Shown here: in pieces, positions 15,768 through 25,562 of the stretch | Layout: each line of letters begins with the position of its first letter | How positions within the stretch are numbered: the stretch's first letter is position 1 | Assembly: GCF_014647115.1 (NCBI RefSeq) | Contig: NZ_BMOO01000005.1 | Coordinates: 1 to 64,000, forward strand | Direction of reading: 5' to 3' | Source: Halarchaeum rubridurum | GTDB taxonomy: Archaea; Halobacteriota; Halobacteria; Halobacteriales; Halobacteriaceae | Length of the DNA: 64,000 nt | Notes under the pieces: generated by a model | Databases searched by the model: none | What the model was told of the DNA's origin: nothing | Seen by the model: the letters and a program-made list of their open reading frames with translations, nothing else | Position numbers and translations under genes: made by a program

Positions 15768-16643
15768 CTACCCGAACTTGCCGGTGATGTAGTCCTCGAC
15801 GCGCTGACTCTGCGGGTTCTCGAAGATTTGGTCGGTGTCGCCGTACTCGACGAGCTCGCCGCCGGTGAGGAAGACGGCTGTCTGGTCGCTGATACGCGCG
15901 GCCTGCTGCATGTTGTGGGTGACGATGACCACGGTGTACTCCTCCGCGAGCTCCTCGACGAGGTCCTCGATCTTCGAGGTGGCGATGGGGTCGAGGGCGG
16001 ACGCCGGCTCGTCCATGAGGAGGACGTCCGGGCTGACCGCGAGCGCGCGGGCGATGCAGAGGCGCTGTTGTTGGCCCCCGGAGAGCCCGAGGGCATTGTC
16101 GTCGAGGCGGTCGTGGACCTCGTCCCAGAGCGCGGCACCGCGGAGACAGCGCTCGACGAGCTCCTCCTCCTCGTCGCGGTCGTCGCGCCCGAGGAGTCGG
16201 GCGACGAGCCCCGTGTCGATGTCGCCGTGTTTGCGCGGGCCGTAGGAGATGTTCTCGCGGATGGACTTCGGGAAGGGGTTCGGGCTCTGGAAGACCATCC
16301 CGATGCGTTTTCGCAACTCGACGAGGTTGACGTCGTCGTCGTAGATGTTCTCGCCGTCGAACTCGACGGTGCCCTCGACGCGCGCGGCGTCGATTCGGTC
16401 GTTCATCCGGTTGAGACACCGGAGGAACGTCGATTTCCCACAGCCGGAGGGACCGATGAGCGCGGTGACGGACTTCTCGGGGACGTCCATGCTGATGGAC
16501 TGGAGCGCCTGGTCGTTCCCGTAGAAGACGTCGAGGTCCTCCACGGAGAGGGCGCTCTCGCCCTCGAAGTCGTATTCGAGCCACTCGTCGCGTATCTGTT
16601 CTTCCGTCTCTCCGGTCGTGGTCTGTGTTTCCATCTGGCTCAT
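15768..16643 (-). CDS. pstB: Phosphate ABC transporter ATP-binding protein
   Basis: This 291-residue ATPase powers phosphate import through PstCA. Walker A GPSGCGKS is at residues 64-71, the signature LSGGQQQR follows the Q-loop segment [16 protein letters not shown], and Walker B is [12 protein letters not shown]. An acidic N-terminal extension of about 30 residues ([18 protein letters not shown]) and a charged insert after YGPRKHG are typical of halophilic versions. The ATG overlaps the pstA stop by 4 bases (ATGA). Confidence 0.96.
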   Translation of the reverse strand: MSQMETQTTTGETEEQIRDEWLEYDFEGESALSVEDLDVFYGNDQALQSISMDVPEKSVTALIGPSGCGKSTFLRCLNRMNDRIDAARVEGTVEFDGENIYDDDVNLVELRKRIGMVFQSPNPFPKSIRENISYGPRKHGDIDTGLVARLLGRDDRDEEEELVERCLRGAALWDEVHDRLDDNALGLSGGQQQRLCIARALAVSPDVLLMDEPASALDPIATSKIEDLVEELAEEYTVVIVTHNMQQAARISDQTAVFLTGGELVEYGDTDQIFENPQSQRVEDYITGKFG

Positions 16644-18196
16644 TGGCGGAGCTTCCTCCTGAAGTAGATGCGCGTGGTGATGCCGATCGCGTAGAAGAAC
16701 ATGACGACGCAGAGCAGGACGAGCGCGGTCCCCCAGCCGAATTCCTGGCTCGCGCCGACGCCGGCGGTGATGACGGCGAAGAGCTGATAGGGGAGCGCGG
16801 TCGCGGGGCTGAGCAGCGCCTCGTTCGTCACGAACGGCGCGCTCGCGGTGAAGTGGAAGGAGCCGATAACGCTCGGCGCGGACGCGGAGAACGGTTCGCG
16901 AACGAGCACGAGCAGGATCGGGGCGGTCTCGCCGGCGATTCGGCCGACGCCGAGGATGACCCCGGTGAGGACACCGGGGATGGCGGCGGGGAGGACGACG
17001 CTCCGAATCGTCTGCCACTGCGTGACGCCGAGCGCGGCGCTGGCGTCGCGGTACTCGTCCGGGACGTTCTGGAGGGCCTCGCGGCTCGTGATGAGGACGA
17101 GCGGGAGGAGCATGAAGCCGAGGACGAGCTGGCCGGTGAGGAGCGTGACGTTGTTCTGGATGCGCGGCAAGAGGAACGCGAACGCGAAGAGACCGTAGAC
17201 GATGCTCGGCGTGCTCCAGAGGCCGTTCGTCGCGGTCTCGACGATTCGGGTGAAGCGGCCCTGGTCGGCATACTCGGTGAGGTAGACGGCCGCGCCGACC
17301 GCGAGCGGGACGGCGAAGACGACCGCGCCGACGACGAGCCAGACGGTGCCGACGATGGCCGGGAATATCCCGTTGACGTCGTACTGGAGCCCGTAGCCGT
17401 TCAGGACGAACGGGAGCTTGAACGGCCAGAGCTGGGCTCCCTTCAGGACTTGGTCGATGCCGTTCTGCACGACGAAGACGATGAGGAGCACGAGGATGGC
17501 GAGGAGCGCGGCCGCGTACGTGGAGATGAGGGAGTACGCACCGAGCTCGCGGCCACGCGAGCCGAACCCCTGCGAGGCGTTCGTCCCGGCCCAGACGCAG
17601 AGGAGGCTGCCGACCATGGCGAACGCCGCGATGGCGATGGGGCCGACGAAGGACGCGGAGAACCCGTGCGGGCTCCACGTCCACGACGGGCCGATGACGT
17701 CGGTGAGGACGGCGAGCCCGACGACGAGCTCGAACGCCGCGACGGGGAGGGTGACGCCGAGGTCCTCGGGGACGCTCAGAACCGCGACCGTGACGAGGAC
17801 GAGGGCGACGACGCTGGCGGGGAGCCACACGCCCGCGCCCGTGTCGAACGTCTGCGAGGCCGTGAGCCCGACGCCGACGAACGCGATTGCGCCGAAGGCG
17901 AGCGCGGTGAACAGCCCCGTGGAGTCGTCGGGGTCGGTGTCGACGACGCCGGTCGTGGAGAGGACACCGACGGCGCAGAGGACGACGGCGGCGAGGACGT
18001 GACCCGCGGAGAGCAGCGTCGCGTACGTGACGCCCGCGAGGACGTCGGTGACGTGGACCCAGCGGAAGACGATGGCCCAGCCGACGACGAACGCGACGGC
18101 ACCGAAGACGGCCGGGACGCCGGCGAGCCGGTCGACGCCGGAGGTCTCGGTGACGATGTTCGCGCGGTCGTGGTTGGCACCGCCGGACTCGCTCAT
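16640..18196 (-). CDS. pstA: Phosphate ABC transporter permease with long N-terminal membrane extension
   Basis: The 518-residue protein has the binding-protein-dependent permease domain in its C-terminal 300 residues. It carries the EAA loop [20 protein letters not shown] that docks PstB, and the preceding [13 protein letters not shown] segment typical of PstA. Before it lie some 200 residues with about six extra hydrophobic segments, absent from bacterial PstA (usually near 290 residues). Their role is unknown. The gene overlaps both pstC and pstB by 4 bases. Confidence 0.93.
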   Translation of the reverse strand: MSESGGANHDRANIVTETSGVDRLAGVPAVFGAVAFVVGWAIVFRWVHVTDVLAGVTYATLLSAGHVLAAVVLCAVGVLSTTGVVDTDPDDSTGLFTALAFGAIAFVGVGLTASQTFDTGAGVWLPASVVALVLVTVAVLSVPEDLGVTLPVAAFELVVGLAVLTDVIGPSWTWSPHGFSASFVGPIAIAAFAMVGSLLCVWAGTNASQGFGSRGRELGAYSLISTYAAALLAILVLLIVFVVQNGIDQVLKGAQLWPFKLPFVLNGYGLQYDVNGIFPAIVGTVWLVVGAVVFAVPLAVGAAVYLTEYADQGRFTRIVETATNGLWSTPSIVYGLFAFAFLLPRIQNNVTLLTGQLVLGFMLLPLVLITSREALQNVPDEYRDASAALGVTQWQTIRSVVLPAAIPGVLTGVILGVGRIAGETAPILLVLVREPFSASAPSVIGSFHFTASAPFVTNEALLSPATALPYQLFAVITAGVGASQEFGWGTALVLLCVVMFFYAIGITTRIYFRRKLRQ

Positions 18197-19257
18197 TGGT
18201 CACCCCCGAGCGTCTGTTGCATCCGGCGCTCGATGGTCTGCGAGACGACGCTGAGCGCGAGCACGACGACGAAGAGGACGACGCCGGCGGCGAACAGCGC
18301 GGAGAGTTGCGTGGGTCGCCCGGCCGCGACGCCGTACTGGCTGGCGATGGCGGACGTGAGCGTGATGGTGTTCCCGAAGACGTCGTAGAGCGGCTCGGGC
18401 AGCTGCGTGACATTGGCGAGGATGACCGTGGCGGCCATCGTCTCGCCGAGCGCGCGCCCGACGCCGAGGATGACGGCGGCGGAGATGCCCGAGATAGCGG
18501 CGGGCACGGAGACGCTCTTCGTCGTCTGCCAGTCGGTCGAGCCGAGGGCGACGGAGCCGTCCTTCATCGCGTTCGGGACGGCGTTGAGGGCGTCCTCGGA
18601 GACGGAGACGACGGTCGGGAGCGCCATCACGCCGATGACGAGCCCGACGATGAACAGACTCCCGTTCGTCGGGAGACGGAAGAGGTCCATCATGTAGGAG
18701 TTGATGACGACGAACCCGATGTAGCCGTAGACGATGGACGGGATTCCGGCGAGGAGTTCGATGGCCGGTTTGACTGCTTCTCGGACTGATTTCGGTGCGA
18801 TCTCACTGATGAAGACGGCGCCGGCCACGCCGAGCGGCGCGGAGACGAGCGTGGCGATGATGGTGGTGACGAGCGTCCCCCACATCATCGTCACGAGCCC
18901 GTATCGACCGCCGTGGACGTCCCAGACCGCGCTCGTGAGGAGCGACGCGCCCATCTGTCGGAGGATGGGGACGGCCTTGACGAAGAGGTAGACGGTGATG
19001 ACGCCGAGGATGACGAGCGTCGAGGCGGTCGCCAGGAACGTCAGCGAACGCGCCGTTTCGGCCTGGTGGGCGAACCAGCCGTAGAGCGCGACGGCGACGA
19101 AGACGAGCGCGGGGAAAACGACGGCCCCCGGCTCGACGATGAACGCGGCGAACGCCGCGATCAGTGAGAGCGCACCCACCAGCCCGGCGATGCGCGCCGG
19201 CCAGTCCAGTTCGCCGAACGACCGGCTAATCGCCTGCGTAGTGGATGCTCCGGACAT
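18193..19257 (-). CDS. pstC: Phosphate ABC transporter permease
   Basis: The 354-residue membrane subunit forms the phosphate channel with PstA. It has eight or so hydrophobic segments, the [12 protein letters not shown] segment and the EAA loop [18 protein letters not shown], then [11 protein letters not shown]. Order PstS-C-A-B matches the known operon. Its stop overlaps the pstA start by 4 bases; its own start lies 15 bases after the pstS stop. Confidence 0.95.
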   Translation of the reverse strand: MSGASTTQAISRSFGELDWPARIAGLVGALSLIAAFAAFIVEPGAVVFPALVFVAVALYGWFAHQAETARSLTFLATASTLVILGVITVYLFVKAVPILRQMGASLLTSAVWDVHGGRYGLVTMMWGTLVTTIIATLVSAPLGVAGAVFISEIAPKSVREAVKPAIELLAGIPSIVYGYIGFVVINSYMMDLFRLPTNGSLFIVGLVIGVMALPTVVSVSEDALNAVPNAMKDGSVALGSTDWQTTKSVSVPAAISGISAAVILGVGRALGETMAATVILANVTQLPEPLYDVFGNTITLTSAIASQYGVAAGRPTQLSALFAAGVVLFVVVLALSVVSQTIERRMQQTLGGDQ

Positions 19258-19272
19258 GCTGTACCGTGAGCG

Positions 19273-20379
19273 TTACTGTGGGTCGGGGAGCTTTGAAAGT
19301 TCCTCTTCCTGCCGGCTGTCGGAGAGCGTCGCGTAGCCGGCCGGTTCGACGTACTGCCCCTGACCGAAGTCGTGGATCAGCATCCGGAGGAACGCCGCCT
19401 CCTTGTTGGAGGTGCCCTCGTAGGTGTAGCAGTGGAGGTCACGCGAGAGCGGGTAGCCCTTATCGGAGAGGTTCTCGCCGGGCGTGTACGTCGTCCCCTC
19501 GAAGGTGAGCGAGATGGCCGGGACCTGATCGGAGACGAACGCGAGCGCCATGTACGCGATGGCGTTGTCGGAGTTCTTGACCGTCGCGGCGACCTGCTGG
19601 TTCTCGCCGCGACGAACGTCGACGCCGGGCATCTCCGCGTCGGCGCTGCCGAGCATGTTGACGCGGAAGGAGGTGTCGGTGCCGGAGCCGACGGAGCGAC
19701 CGACCGCCTGAATCTCCATGTCGTCGCCCGTGTAGCCGTCGACCTCCGACCAGTTCGTGATCTCGCCCTGGTAGATGGCGCGGACGGTCTCGGCGTTGAG
19801 GCCCTGAACGCCGTTCTCGTAGAGGTGCTGCGAGACGACGATGGGCTGTGCGTCGACGCCGACGACGTGGTCGACGAATTTGTCGTAGTCGACGTCTTCG
19901 AGCTCGGCCTCGACGGGCGCGGAGGCGTCGCCGATGTCGACCTGTTCCTGCATGACCTTCGTGAGGCCGACGCCGGAGTGGCTGAGGCCGACGGAGACCT
20001 TGAACGGCGGGCTCCCGCTACCGCTGGCCTCGAAGCCGTACAGGCCCGCCCAGTAGTCGGCCATCGCCTCGTCCGTGTCGATGCCGTACTCGCTGGCCGG
20101 CCAGTACTCCGTGTCGGAGGCCGGCGGGTTGTAGTTCCAGACGGACGACGCGTCGGACGTGATCGGGTAGACCGTCGAGGAGCCACCCGCGGTCAGCGGC
20201 CCGGAGTCGGACCCGGCGCCGGACGTGCTCGTCGACTCCGTCGTGCTCGTCTCCTCGGAGGACCCGCCGCCGTTGCCCCCACAGCCGGCGAGGGCAGCGG
20301 CCCCCGTGACGCCGATACCGCCGAGTACTTTGCGCCGCGAGACGCTCTCCCCGAAGCGTTTGAGCTGCTTCGTCATCAT
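19273..20379 (-). CDS. pstS: Phosphate-binding lipoprotein of the Pst transporter
   Basis: The 368-residue exported protein captures phosphate outside the cell. The N-terminus has a Tat-type Arg pair (SRRKVLGG at 14-21), a hydrophobic stretch and the lipobox LAGC with Cys33, followed by a Gly/Ser/Thr linker. PstS features follow: GSSTVYPIT near the start of the mature domain, SVGLSHSGVG, GEITNWSEVDG and GRSVGSGTDTSF for phosphate contact. The frame opens at a TTG at 20400, but the TATTTAT box centred 25 bases upstream makes ATG 20379 (MMTKQ) the best leaderless start. ATG 20394 and ATG 20376 are alternatives. Confidence 0.93.
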   Translation of the reverse strand: MMTKQLKRFGESVSRRKVLGGIGVTGAAALAGCGGNGGGSSEETSTTESTSTSGAGSDSGPLTAGGSSTVYPITSDASSVWNYNPPASDTEYWPASEYGIDTDEAMADYWAGLYGFEASGSGSPPFKVSVGLSHSGVGLTKVMQEQVDIGDASAPVEAELEDVDYDKFVDHVVGVDAQPIVVSQHLYENGVQGLNAETVRAIYQGEITNWSEVDGYTGDDMEIQAVGRSVGSGTDTSFRVNMLGSADAEMPGVDVRRGENQQVAATVKNSDNAIAYMALAFVSDQVPAISLTFEGTTYTPGENLSDKGYPLSRDLHCYTYEGTSNKEAAFLRMLIHDFGQGQYVEPAGYATLSDSRQEEELSKLPDPQ

Positions 20380-20400
20380 CGGACGAAACTCCATCCCCAA

Positions 20401-20407
20401 ATAAATA
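20401..20407 (-). promoter_or_regulatory. TATA box of the pst operon
   Basis: TATTTAT on the minus strand, inside GAGTATTTATTTGGGG, is centred about 25 bases before ATG 20379. That spacing would put the transcription start on the start codon. The region is clearly AT-rich for this genome. Confidence 0.65.
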
Positions 20408-20469
20408 CTCTACTATTGTTTCTATATAGTTCTTGGTAGTGAACGATAGGAGTACGTGAGGGTCGATAC

Positions 20470-20499
20470 CCGAGAGACGGACTGAAGTGCCGAGAGACG
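20470..20499. promoter_or_regulatory. Direct repeat CCGAGAGACG in the pst divergent region
   Basis: CCGAGAGACG occurs at 20470-20479 and again at 20490-20499, 20 bases apart, about two helical turns. It sits between the pstS and AbrB-PhoU promoters, roughly 65-95 bases upstream of the pst TATA box. Such spacing suits two subunits binding one DNA face. Binding by the adjacent AbrB-PhoU protein is a guess. Confidence 0.4.
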
Positions 20500-20570
20500 C
20501 TCACGTGTGGTGGTTTGGTACCGTTGTGTCCCTCGATTGGCGCGGCGGATAATGAGTATATAGATACGCG

Positions 20571-20580
20571 TAGATTTATG
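20571..20580 (+). promoter_or_regulatory. TATA box of the AbrB-PhoU gene
   Basis: TAGATTTATG is centred about 27 bases before ATG 20604, consistent with a leaderless transcript. A second AT-rich box, TATATAG at 20557-20563, is too far upstream for the same start unless there is a 20-base leader. Confidence 0.55.
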
Positions 20581-20603
20581 GTTGCGTGCCCTGACCCACG
20601 AGT

Positions 20604-21608
20604 ATGGAACGCCGCAAGGTGCAGGTCACGGGCGGCTCGACGTTCACCGTCTCGATCCCGAAGGACTGGGCGCGCGACCACGACGTCAGCGCCGGCGACG
20701 AGATCGCCTTCCACCCGGACAGCGGCTCCCTGCTGCTCTCCCCGGTGAGCGACGACGAGACTCAGCGCGGCACGTTCGACATCACGGGGATGGAGGGCGA
20801 CGCGCTCACGCGCACGGTGATGACGATGTACGTGAGCGGCTTCGACGTCCTCGTCCTGGAGGCGAGTCGCATCACGTCCGACCAGCGCCGCGTCGTCCGC
20901 AACGCCACGCAGGGCCTCGTCGGCCTCGAAGTCTTAGAGGAGACGAGCGACCGCATCGTCGTGCAGGACCTCCTCGATTCGAGCGAGCTCTCCGTGCACA
21001 ACGCCGTGCGACGGATGCGTCTCATCGCGCTCTCGATGCTCGACGACGCCGTCACCGCACTCCGCGAGAACGACCACGACATGGCCGAGGACGTCATCGA
21101 GCGCGACGACGACGTGGACCGCCTCTGGTTCGTCGTCTCGCGCATCTTCCGGGGGTCGCTGCGCTCGCCGCGCACCGCCCAGGAGATCGGCGTGACGCGC
21201 GAGACGTGTTTCGACTACCACTCCAGCGCCCGCCAGCTGGAGCGCATCGGCGACCACGCGGCGAAGATAGCGAACGTCGCCCTCGAACTCGACGAGCCCG
21301 TCCCGGCGGACGCCGCCGAGGCTCTCGGCGAGTTGCACGACGACGCGGCGGACATCGTCGACACCGCGATGGAGGCGCTGTTCGCCGAGGAGCGCGACGA
21401 GGCGACCGAACTCGCCAACCGCACGCGCGAGTCCGTCCTCGGGATCGACGAGCACGCCCGCGCCCTCGACGACCTCCTGCGCGACCTCGAACCCCGCGAG
21501 GCCCAACACCTCGGGCTCGTCGTGGACTCGCTCTCGCGCTGCGCGGACTACGGCGGGAACGTCGCGGAGACCGCCCTCCAGAAGGCCGCGCCCGCGCCTG
21601 ACCTCTGA
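20604..21608 (+). CDS. Phosphate regulator: AbrB/SpoVT DNA-binding domain fused to PhoU repeats
   Basis: This 334-residue fusion has an N-terminal swapped-hairpin AbrB domain (residues 1-48, KVQVTGGSTFTVSIPKDWAR) that should bind DNA. A linker follows, then two PhoU helical repeats, one with ARQLERIGDHAAKIA near 210-224 and a last one ending SRCADYGGNVAETAL. It would sense phosphate status, or the transporter, and act on promoters directly, replacing the bacterial PhoR-PhoB relay. Divergent placement opposite pstS supports this. Family knowledge: such AbrB-PhoU proteins are widespread in haloarchaea near pst or pit genes. Confidence 0.92.
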   Translation: MERRKVQVTGGSTFTVSIPKDWARDHDVSAGDEIAFHPDSGSLLLSPVSDDETQRGTFDITGMEGDALTRTVMTMYVSGFDVLVLEASRITSDQRRVVRNATQGLVGLEVLEETSDRIVVQDLLDSSELSVHNAVRRMRLIALSMLDDAVTALRENDHDMAEDVIERDDDVDRLWFVVSRIFRGSLRSPRTAQEIGVTRETCFDYHSSARQLERIGDHAAKIANVALELDEPVPADAAEALGELHDDAADIVDTAMEALFAEERDEATELANRTRESVLGIDEHARALDDLLRDLEPREAQHLGLVVDSLSRCADYGGNVAETALQKAAPAPDL

Positions 21609-21620
21609 GTCGAAGACGCC

Positions 21621-21959
21621 CTAGTCGTCCGCGGTGGTGACGGGACCGTCCGCATCGATATCGGCGGCGTCGGTCTCGACGCTCGGCGGGTATTTGCCGC
21701 GCTCGATCTTCAGGTCGGAGAGGGGACGCGCCATGCAGGTGAGACAGTAGTCCTCGGCCTCCGCCTCGCTGAGGCCGCGCGCGGCCGGCTGGGCGACCTC
21801 GCCCTCGATTACCTCGGCCGAGCAGGCCAGACACATCCCGACGCGACAGGAGTACTCCTGAGCTATCCCCTCGCGGAGGCAGGCCTTCAGGATCGTCTCG
21901 GTCTCCGAGACCTCGATGGTCTCGTCGCGCCCGACGAACTCGACGGTGTGTTCGGTCAT
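21621..21959 (-). CDS. fdx: 2Fe-2S plant-type ferredoxin
   Basis: The 112-residue electron carrier binds a [2Fe-2S] cluster through Cys38, Cys43, Cys46 and Cys72 (CX4CX2CX25C); Cys75 follows. It is shorter and less acidic than the main halobacterial ferredoxin, lacks its large N-terminal insertion, and ends in a disordered DADIDADGPVTTADD tail. It is divergent from the geranylgeranyl reductase-type flavoprotein, which needs a reductant, so an electron-donor role there is plausible but unproven. It is convergent with the AbrB-PhoU gene, 12 bases apart. Confidence 0.92.
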   Translation of the reverse strand: MTEHTVEFVGRDETIEVSETETILKACLREGIAQEYSCRVGMCLACSAEVIEGEVAQPAARGLSEAEAEDYCLTCMARPLSDLKIERGKYPPSVETDAADIDADGPVTTADD

Positions 21960-22081
21960 AGAACGGCGTTCGGTGAGCGCCGGTAAAACTCTTTATCGCG
22001 CGCCGTGTCGCCCGAGTGGCGACGGATTCGCGTCCAGAACGTCCGTAAAGAGTTTTCACGGCCCGTCACAATCACCGCGGT

Positions 22082-23452
22082 ATGACCACCCACGAGTTCG
22101 ACTTCGTCGTCGTCGGTGCCGGCACGTCCGGGTGCTACGCCGCCGCGACCGCCGCGAAGGCGGGCTACGACGTCGTCGTCGTCGAACGCAAGGACGCCGA
22201 CGAGGCGGGCCACATCGCCTGCGGTGACGCCCTGAAGGGCGCGGCGAACTTCCCGGACGCCATCCCGAAGACCGAACTCGAACCGGCGTTCACGAACACC
22301 GGCGTCGACCACGGCCGCTTCGAGATTCCCCAGGAGGACACCGTCCTCGAAATCCCGATTCCCGGCGAACTCGCCGTCATCGACCGCTGGAAGTACGGCA
22401 AGCGGATAATCGAGAGCGCGAGCGAGGCCGGCGTCGCGTTCCACTACGACACGGTCGTCCAGGACGTCGAGCAGGACCGCGCGGGCCGCGTCACCGGCGT
22501 CCGGGCGACCCGGAAGGGCGACGCCGTCACGTACGACGCCGAGTTCGTCGTCGACGCCGCGGGGTCGCTCTCGCTCCTCCAGGACACGGTCGATTTCTCC
22601 GAGTCGACCTTCGACACGAACGTCGACTACTCGCAGTTCTGCTCGGCCTACCGGGAGATCGTCGAGGTCCCCGAGCCCGTCGAGTGGGACGACGCCCTCG
22701 TCTTCAAGCCGACGGAGCGCGCCGCGGGCTACCTCTGGTACTTCCCGCGCACGGACACGCAGATAAACGCCGGCCTCGGCTTCCAGATGAACGAGGAGCC
22801 GATGCACCTCGTCGAGGACCTCAAGAGCGACCTCCGCAACCGCGCGGAGTTCGCGGGCGCGGAAGTGAAGGACAAACTCGGCGCGGCGCTCCCGACCCGA
22901 CGGCCCTACGACTCCGCGACCCACCCCGGCTACCTCGCGGTCGGCGACGCCGCCGGCCACGTCAACCCCACGACGGGCGGCGGCATCGCGGGTGCCGCCT
23001 ACGCCGGGAAGTACGCCGCCGAGGCCGCCATCGACGCCCTCGAAGACGGCGTCCACGGCGAGGCCGCCCTCTGGTCGTACAACGAGCGCGTCATGGACCA
23101 CTTCGGCGCGCGCTACGCCGCCCTCGACGTCTACAACGTGCTCTCGACGGCCGTCGACGTCGACGACCTGATGAGCCTGCTCGCCAGCCTCCCCGGCAAA
23201 CAGCTCAGCGAGGCCCTCTACGCGGGGACGTCGAGCTTCGGCGTCGGCCTCGCCGCGAAGGTTGCCGCGAAGAGCTTCGGCCACTGGGGGCAGATATACC
23301 AGATGTACCAGACGAAGCGCGTCGCCGACCGCCTCCTCGAGCACTACGAGGCCTACCCGTCGAGCCCCGACGGCCTCGAACGCTGGCAGGCCCGCCGCGA
23401 CGACATCATGGACGACGTCTACGAGGTCACGGGCGCGGACGCGAAATACTGA
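22082..23452 (+). CDS. Geranylgeranyl reductase family flavoprotein
   Basis: The 456-residue FAD protein starts with the dinucleotide fold DFVVVGAGTSGCYAAA and the acidic end VVVE. It has the family's conserved Cys in AGHIACGDALKG, and GDAAGHVNPTTGGGIAGA near residue 290 that contacts FAD. Relatives saturate the isoprenoid chains of archaeal ether lipids or menaquinone. Which one cannot be settled here because haloarchaea carry several paralogues. TATA-like and start sites lie in the 122-base divergent space with the ferredoxin. Confidence 0.87.
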   Translation: MTTHEFDFVVVGAGTSGCYAAATAAKAGYDVVVVERKDADEAGHIACGDALKGAANFPDAIPKTELEPAFTNTGVDHGRFEIPQEDTVLEIPIPGELAVIDRWKYGKRIIESASEAGVAFHYDTVVQDVEQDRAGRVTGVRATRKGDAVTYDAEFVVDAAGSLSLLQDTVDFSESTFDTNVDYSQFCSAYREIVEVPEPVEWDDALVFKPTERAAGYLWYFPRTDTQINAGLGFQMNEEPMHLVEDLKSDLRNRAEFAGAEVKDKLGAALPTRRPYDSATHPGYLAVGDAAGHVNPTTGGGIAGAAYAGKYAAEAAIDALEDGVHGEAALWSYNERVMDHFGARYAALDVYNVLSTAVDVDDLMSLLASLPGKQLSEALYAGTSSFGVGLAAKVAAKSFGHWGQIYQMYQTKRVADRLLEHYEAYPSSPDGLERWQARRDDIMDDVYEVTGADAKY

Positions 23453-23640
23453 GGGTGAACCGAGAGGGGTACTGAACCGGGCGCTCGAACCGTCCGACGG
23501 CGAACGGGACGCGACGCCCGTCGCGCTCGCCGCGACCGTCGCCGGCCGTCCACGCCGACTTCGACCCCGACCCGGCCGCCACGGTGTCGAGACGTGCGCG
23601 ACGGACGCGAACGCTGACCGGGTTCGTGTCGTTCCGAGGC

Positions 23641-23648
23641 TATTTATT
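23641..23648 (+). promoter_or_regulatory. TATA box of the nhaC-type gene
   Basis: TATTTATT is centred about 28 bases before GTG 23672, which supports a leaderless GTG start. The preceding intergenic space 23453-23640 shows no other feature. Confidence 0.6.
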
Positions 23649-23671
23649 CACCGAACGCACAGACGTGAGTC

Positions 23672-25228
23672 GTGAGTCACACGAACGACGACGAGACCCC
23701 CGGGGACGTCGAGGCGGAACTCGACATGGCGGGTTCGTCCGGGCCCGACCTGGAGTTCCACGGCGGGGCCGCGGCGAGCGCGATTCCCCTCGGGGTCTTC
23801 GTCCTGTGGGCGGTTGTACAGAGCGGCCTGTTCGGGATCGGCGACACGACCGGGCTCGTCATCGGGATGCTGGTCGCGCTCGTCGTCGGGTTGTTCTTCG
23901 CCAAGGGGGACTGGTCGGCGTACGCGAACGCGATCTTCGAGGGGATGACCCAGCGCGTGGCCGCGACGGCCATCGTCGCGTGGCTCTGGGCGGGGATGTT
24001 CGCCCAGCTCCTCCAGGACGGCGGGTTCGTCACCGGCCTCGTCTGGGTCGCCCAGTCGCTCCCGGTGTCGCAGGCGACGCTCCTCGCCATCCTCCCCGCC
24101 GTGACGTTCATCCTCGCGGCGCTGCTCGCCACGGGTATCGGGACGGGCTACGGGACCGCCGTGACGTTCGTCACGACGTTCTTCCCCGCGACGGTGCTCC
24201 TCGGCGCGAACCCCGTCCTGATGTTCGGCGCGATCCTCTCCGGGGCGGCGTTCGGTGACAACCTCGCGCCGGTCAGCGACACGACCATCGTGAGCGCGGT
24301 GACGCAGGACGCCGACATCGGCGGCGTCGTCGCCTCGCGCTTCAAGTACGCGGTGACGGCGGCCGCGCTCGCGTTCGTCGCCTACCTCATCGCGGGCGCG
24401 ACGATGACGACGGGCGCCGGGAACGGCGCGCTCCCCGACGGCAACCCCGTCGGCCTCGTCCACCTCGTCTCGATGGGCGTCGTCATCTACACGGCCGTTC
24501 GGGGCCGCCACATCGTCGAGGCGATCACGTGGGGTATCCTCACCGCCATCGTCGCCAACCTCGTCCTCGGCCTCGAATCGCTCAACGGGATGCTCTCCTT
24601 CGTCGCGCCGGCGAACGCGCCGTTCGCCGAGGCGTTCACGTGGCTCCCGGTCCTCTCGATGGCGGGCCCCGACACCGCGGCGGGCGTCGGCGGCAGCCTC
24701 TACGTCGGGGCGTCCGGGTTCTTCCCGCTCATCGTCCTCACGCTCCTCATCGTCGCTGGCGCGCGCATCATGATCCGCGGCGGGGCGTTCGACGCGATTC
24801 AGGACTTCCTGCTCTCGACGGCCGCGACCTCGGTCCGGCGCGCGGAGACGACGCTCGTCCTCGGGACGGCGCTCGTCAACGCCGCCATCACCATCAACAC
24901 CGCGGCCGAGATCGCCATCTCGCCGTACGTCGCACGCGTCGGCGAGTCGTTCAACATCAACGGCTACCGGCGGGCGAACATCCTCGACGCGAACACGTCC
25001 GCGCTCGGCTACATCTTCCCGTGGGCGGGCGGCGTCCTCGCCGGCTACTCGCAGATGCCGGCGCTCGTCGAGCAGTACGGCCCCGAGATGATCGTCAGCC
25101 CCGTGAACGTCGTGCCGTTCGTCTTCCACGGCTGGTTCCTCTTCGCGGTCTTCCTCGTCGCCGCGCTCACCGGCTTCGGCCTGGAGTACGTGCCGGACCG
25201 CGAGTCCGAGGAGGTGAGTCGCGTATGA
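23672..25228 (+). CDS. NhaC-type Na+/H+ antiporter
   Basis: The 518-residue transporter has about twelve membrane segments after a 35-residue acidic cytosolic N-terminus. The ion-site signature FGDNLAPVSDTTIVS near residues 193-207 is the NhaC-family hallmark, and a second half-repeat contains NAAITINTAAEIAIS. It would export Na+ or exchange an organic cation using the proton gradient; relatives include malate/lactate and lysine exchangers, so the substrate is not certain. GTG start is chosen from the TATA spacing. The TGA overlaps the next ATG (ATGA). Confidence 0.9.
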   Translation: MSHTNDDETPGDVEAELDMAGSSGPDLEFHGGAAASAIPLGVFVLWAVVQSGLFGIGDTTGLVIGMLVALVVGLFFAKGDWSAYANAIFEGMTQRVAATAIVAWLWAGMFAQLLQDGGFVTGLVWVAQSLPVSQATLLAILPAVTFILAALLATGIGTGYGTAVTFVTTFFPATVLLGANPVLMFGAILSGAAFGDNLAPVSDTTIVSAVTQDADIGGVVASRFKYAVTAAALAFVAYLIAGATMTTGAGNGALPDGNPVGLVHLVSMGVVIYTAVRGRHIVEAITWGILTAIVANLVLGLESLNGMLSFVAPANAPFAEAFTWLPVLSMAGPDTAAGVGGSLYVGASGFFPLIVLTLLIVAGARIMIRGGAFDAIQDFLLSTAATSVRRAETTLVLGTALVNAAITINTAAEIAISPYVARVGESFNINGYRRANILDANTSALGYIFPWAGGVLAGYSQMPALVEQYGPEMIVSPVNVVPFVFHGWFLFAVFLVAALTGFGLEYVPDRESEEVSRV

Positions 25229-25488
25229 ACTGGACGAAGCTCACCGCCGGCTGGTCGTTCCGCACCAGCACGCCGAGCTTCGCGGAGGGCGAGGAGTTCG
25301 CGGTGTTCGTCACCGACGCCGAGGGCGGCGTGCGCGCCCGCGTCGGCGACACCGTGTTGACGGTGCACGGCGCGCCCGACGGCGTCCGCGAGGGGACGAA
25401 GATCGCGGTGCGCGTCAGCGACTTCGACGAGTCGAGTCACACGGGCGACGTCGACTACCTGCGGACGGTCGGCGAGTCGACGTACTGA
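25225..25488 (+). CDS. Small TRAM-like beta-barrel protein (DUF7513-like)
   Basis: The 87-residue protein has a KLTAGWSF opening, then a run of short beta strands (FAVFVTDAEGG, RVGDTVLTVHG, TKIAVRVSDFD, GDVDYLRTV) that fits a TRAM/OB-like RNA-binding barrel. Haloarchaeal TRAM proteins usually have this size and layout. The start overlaps the antiporter stop by 4 bases, so they share a transcript, though no functional link is evident. Confidence 0.75.
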   Translation: MNWTKLTAGWSFRTSTPSFAEGEEFAVFVTDAEGGVRARVGDTVLTVHGAPDGVREGTKIAVRVSDFDESSHTGDVDYLRTVGESTY

Positions 25489-25562
25489 GCTACACACGGC
25501 GGCCGCCGTGGCCACCGTGGCCGCCGCTGGTCGGTTTTCTGCGGCAGTAGGAGAGGGGGGAG

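Noticed and set aside
16625-18388. 587-residue plus-strand frame opposite pstA
   Set aside because: Composition is Glu/Asp/Arg/Gly low complexity without motifs; the antisense gene is an unmistakable permease in an operon.
23453-23640. Intergenic space before the NhaC-type gene as a possible tRNA or small RNA gene
   Set aside because: No cloverleaf, no T-loop consensus GGTTCRANTCC in proper context, and no strong hairpin was found.
25489-25562. GGCCGCCGTGGCCACCGTGG-type run as a terminator or repeat
   Set aside because: It is a short degenerate GGC/GCC run with no perfect stem and no copy elsewhere in the window.
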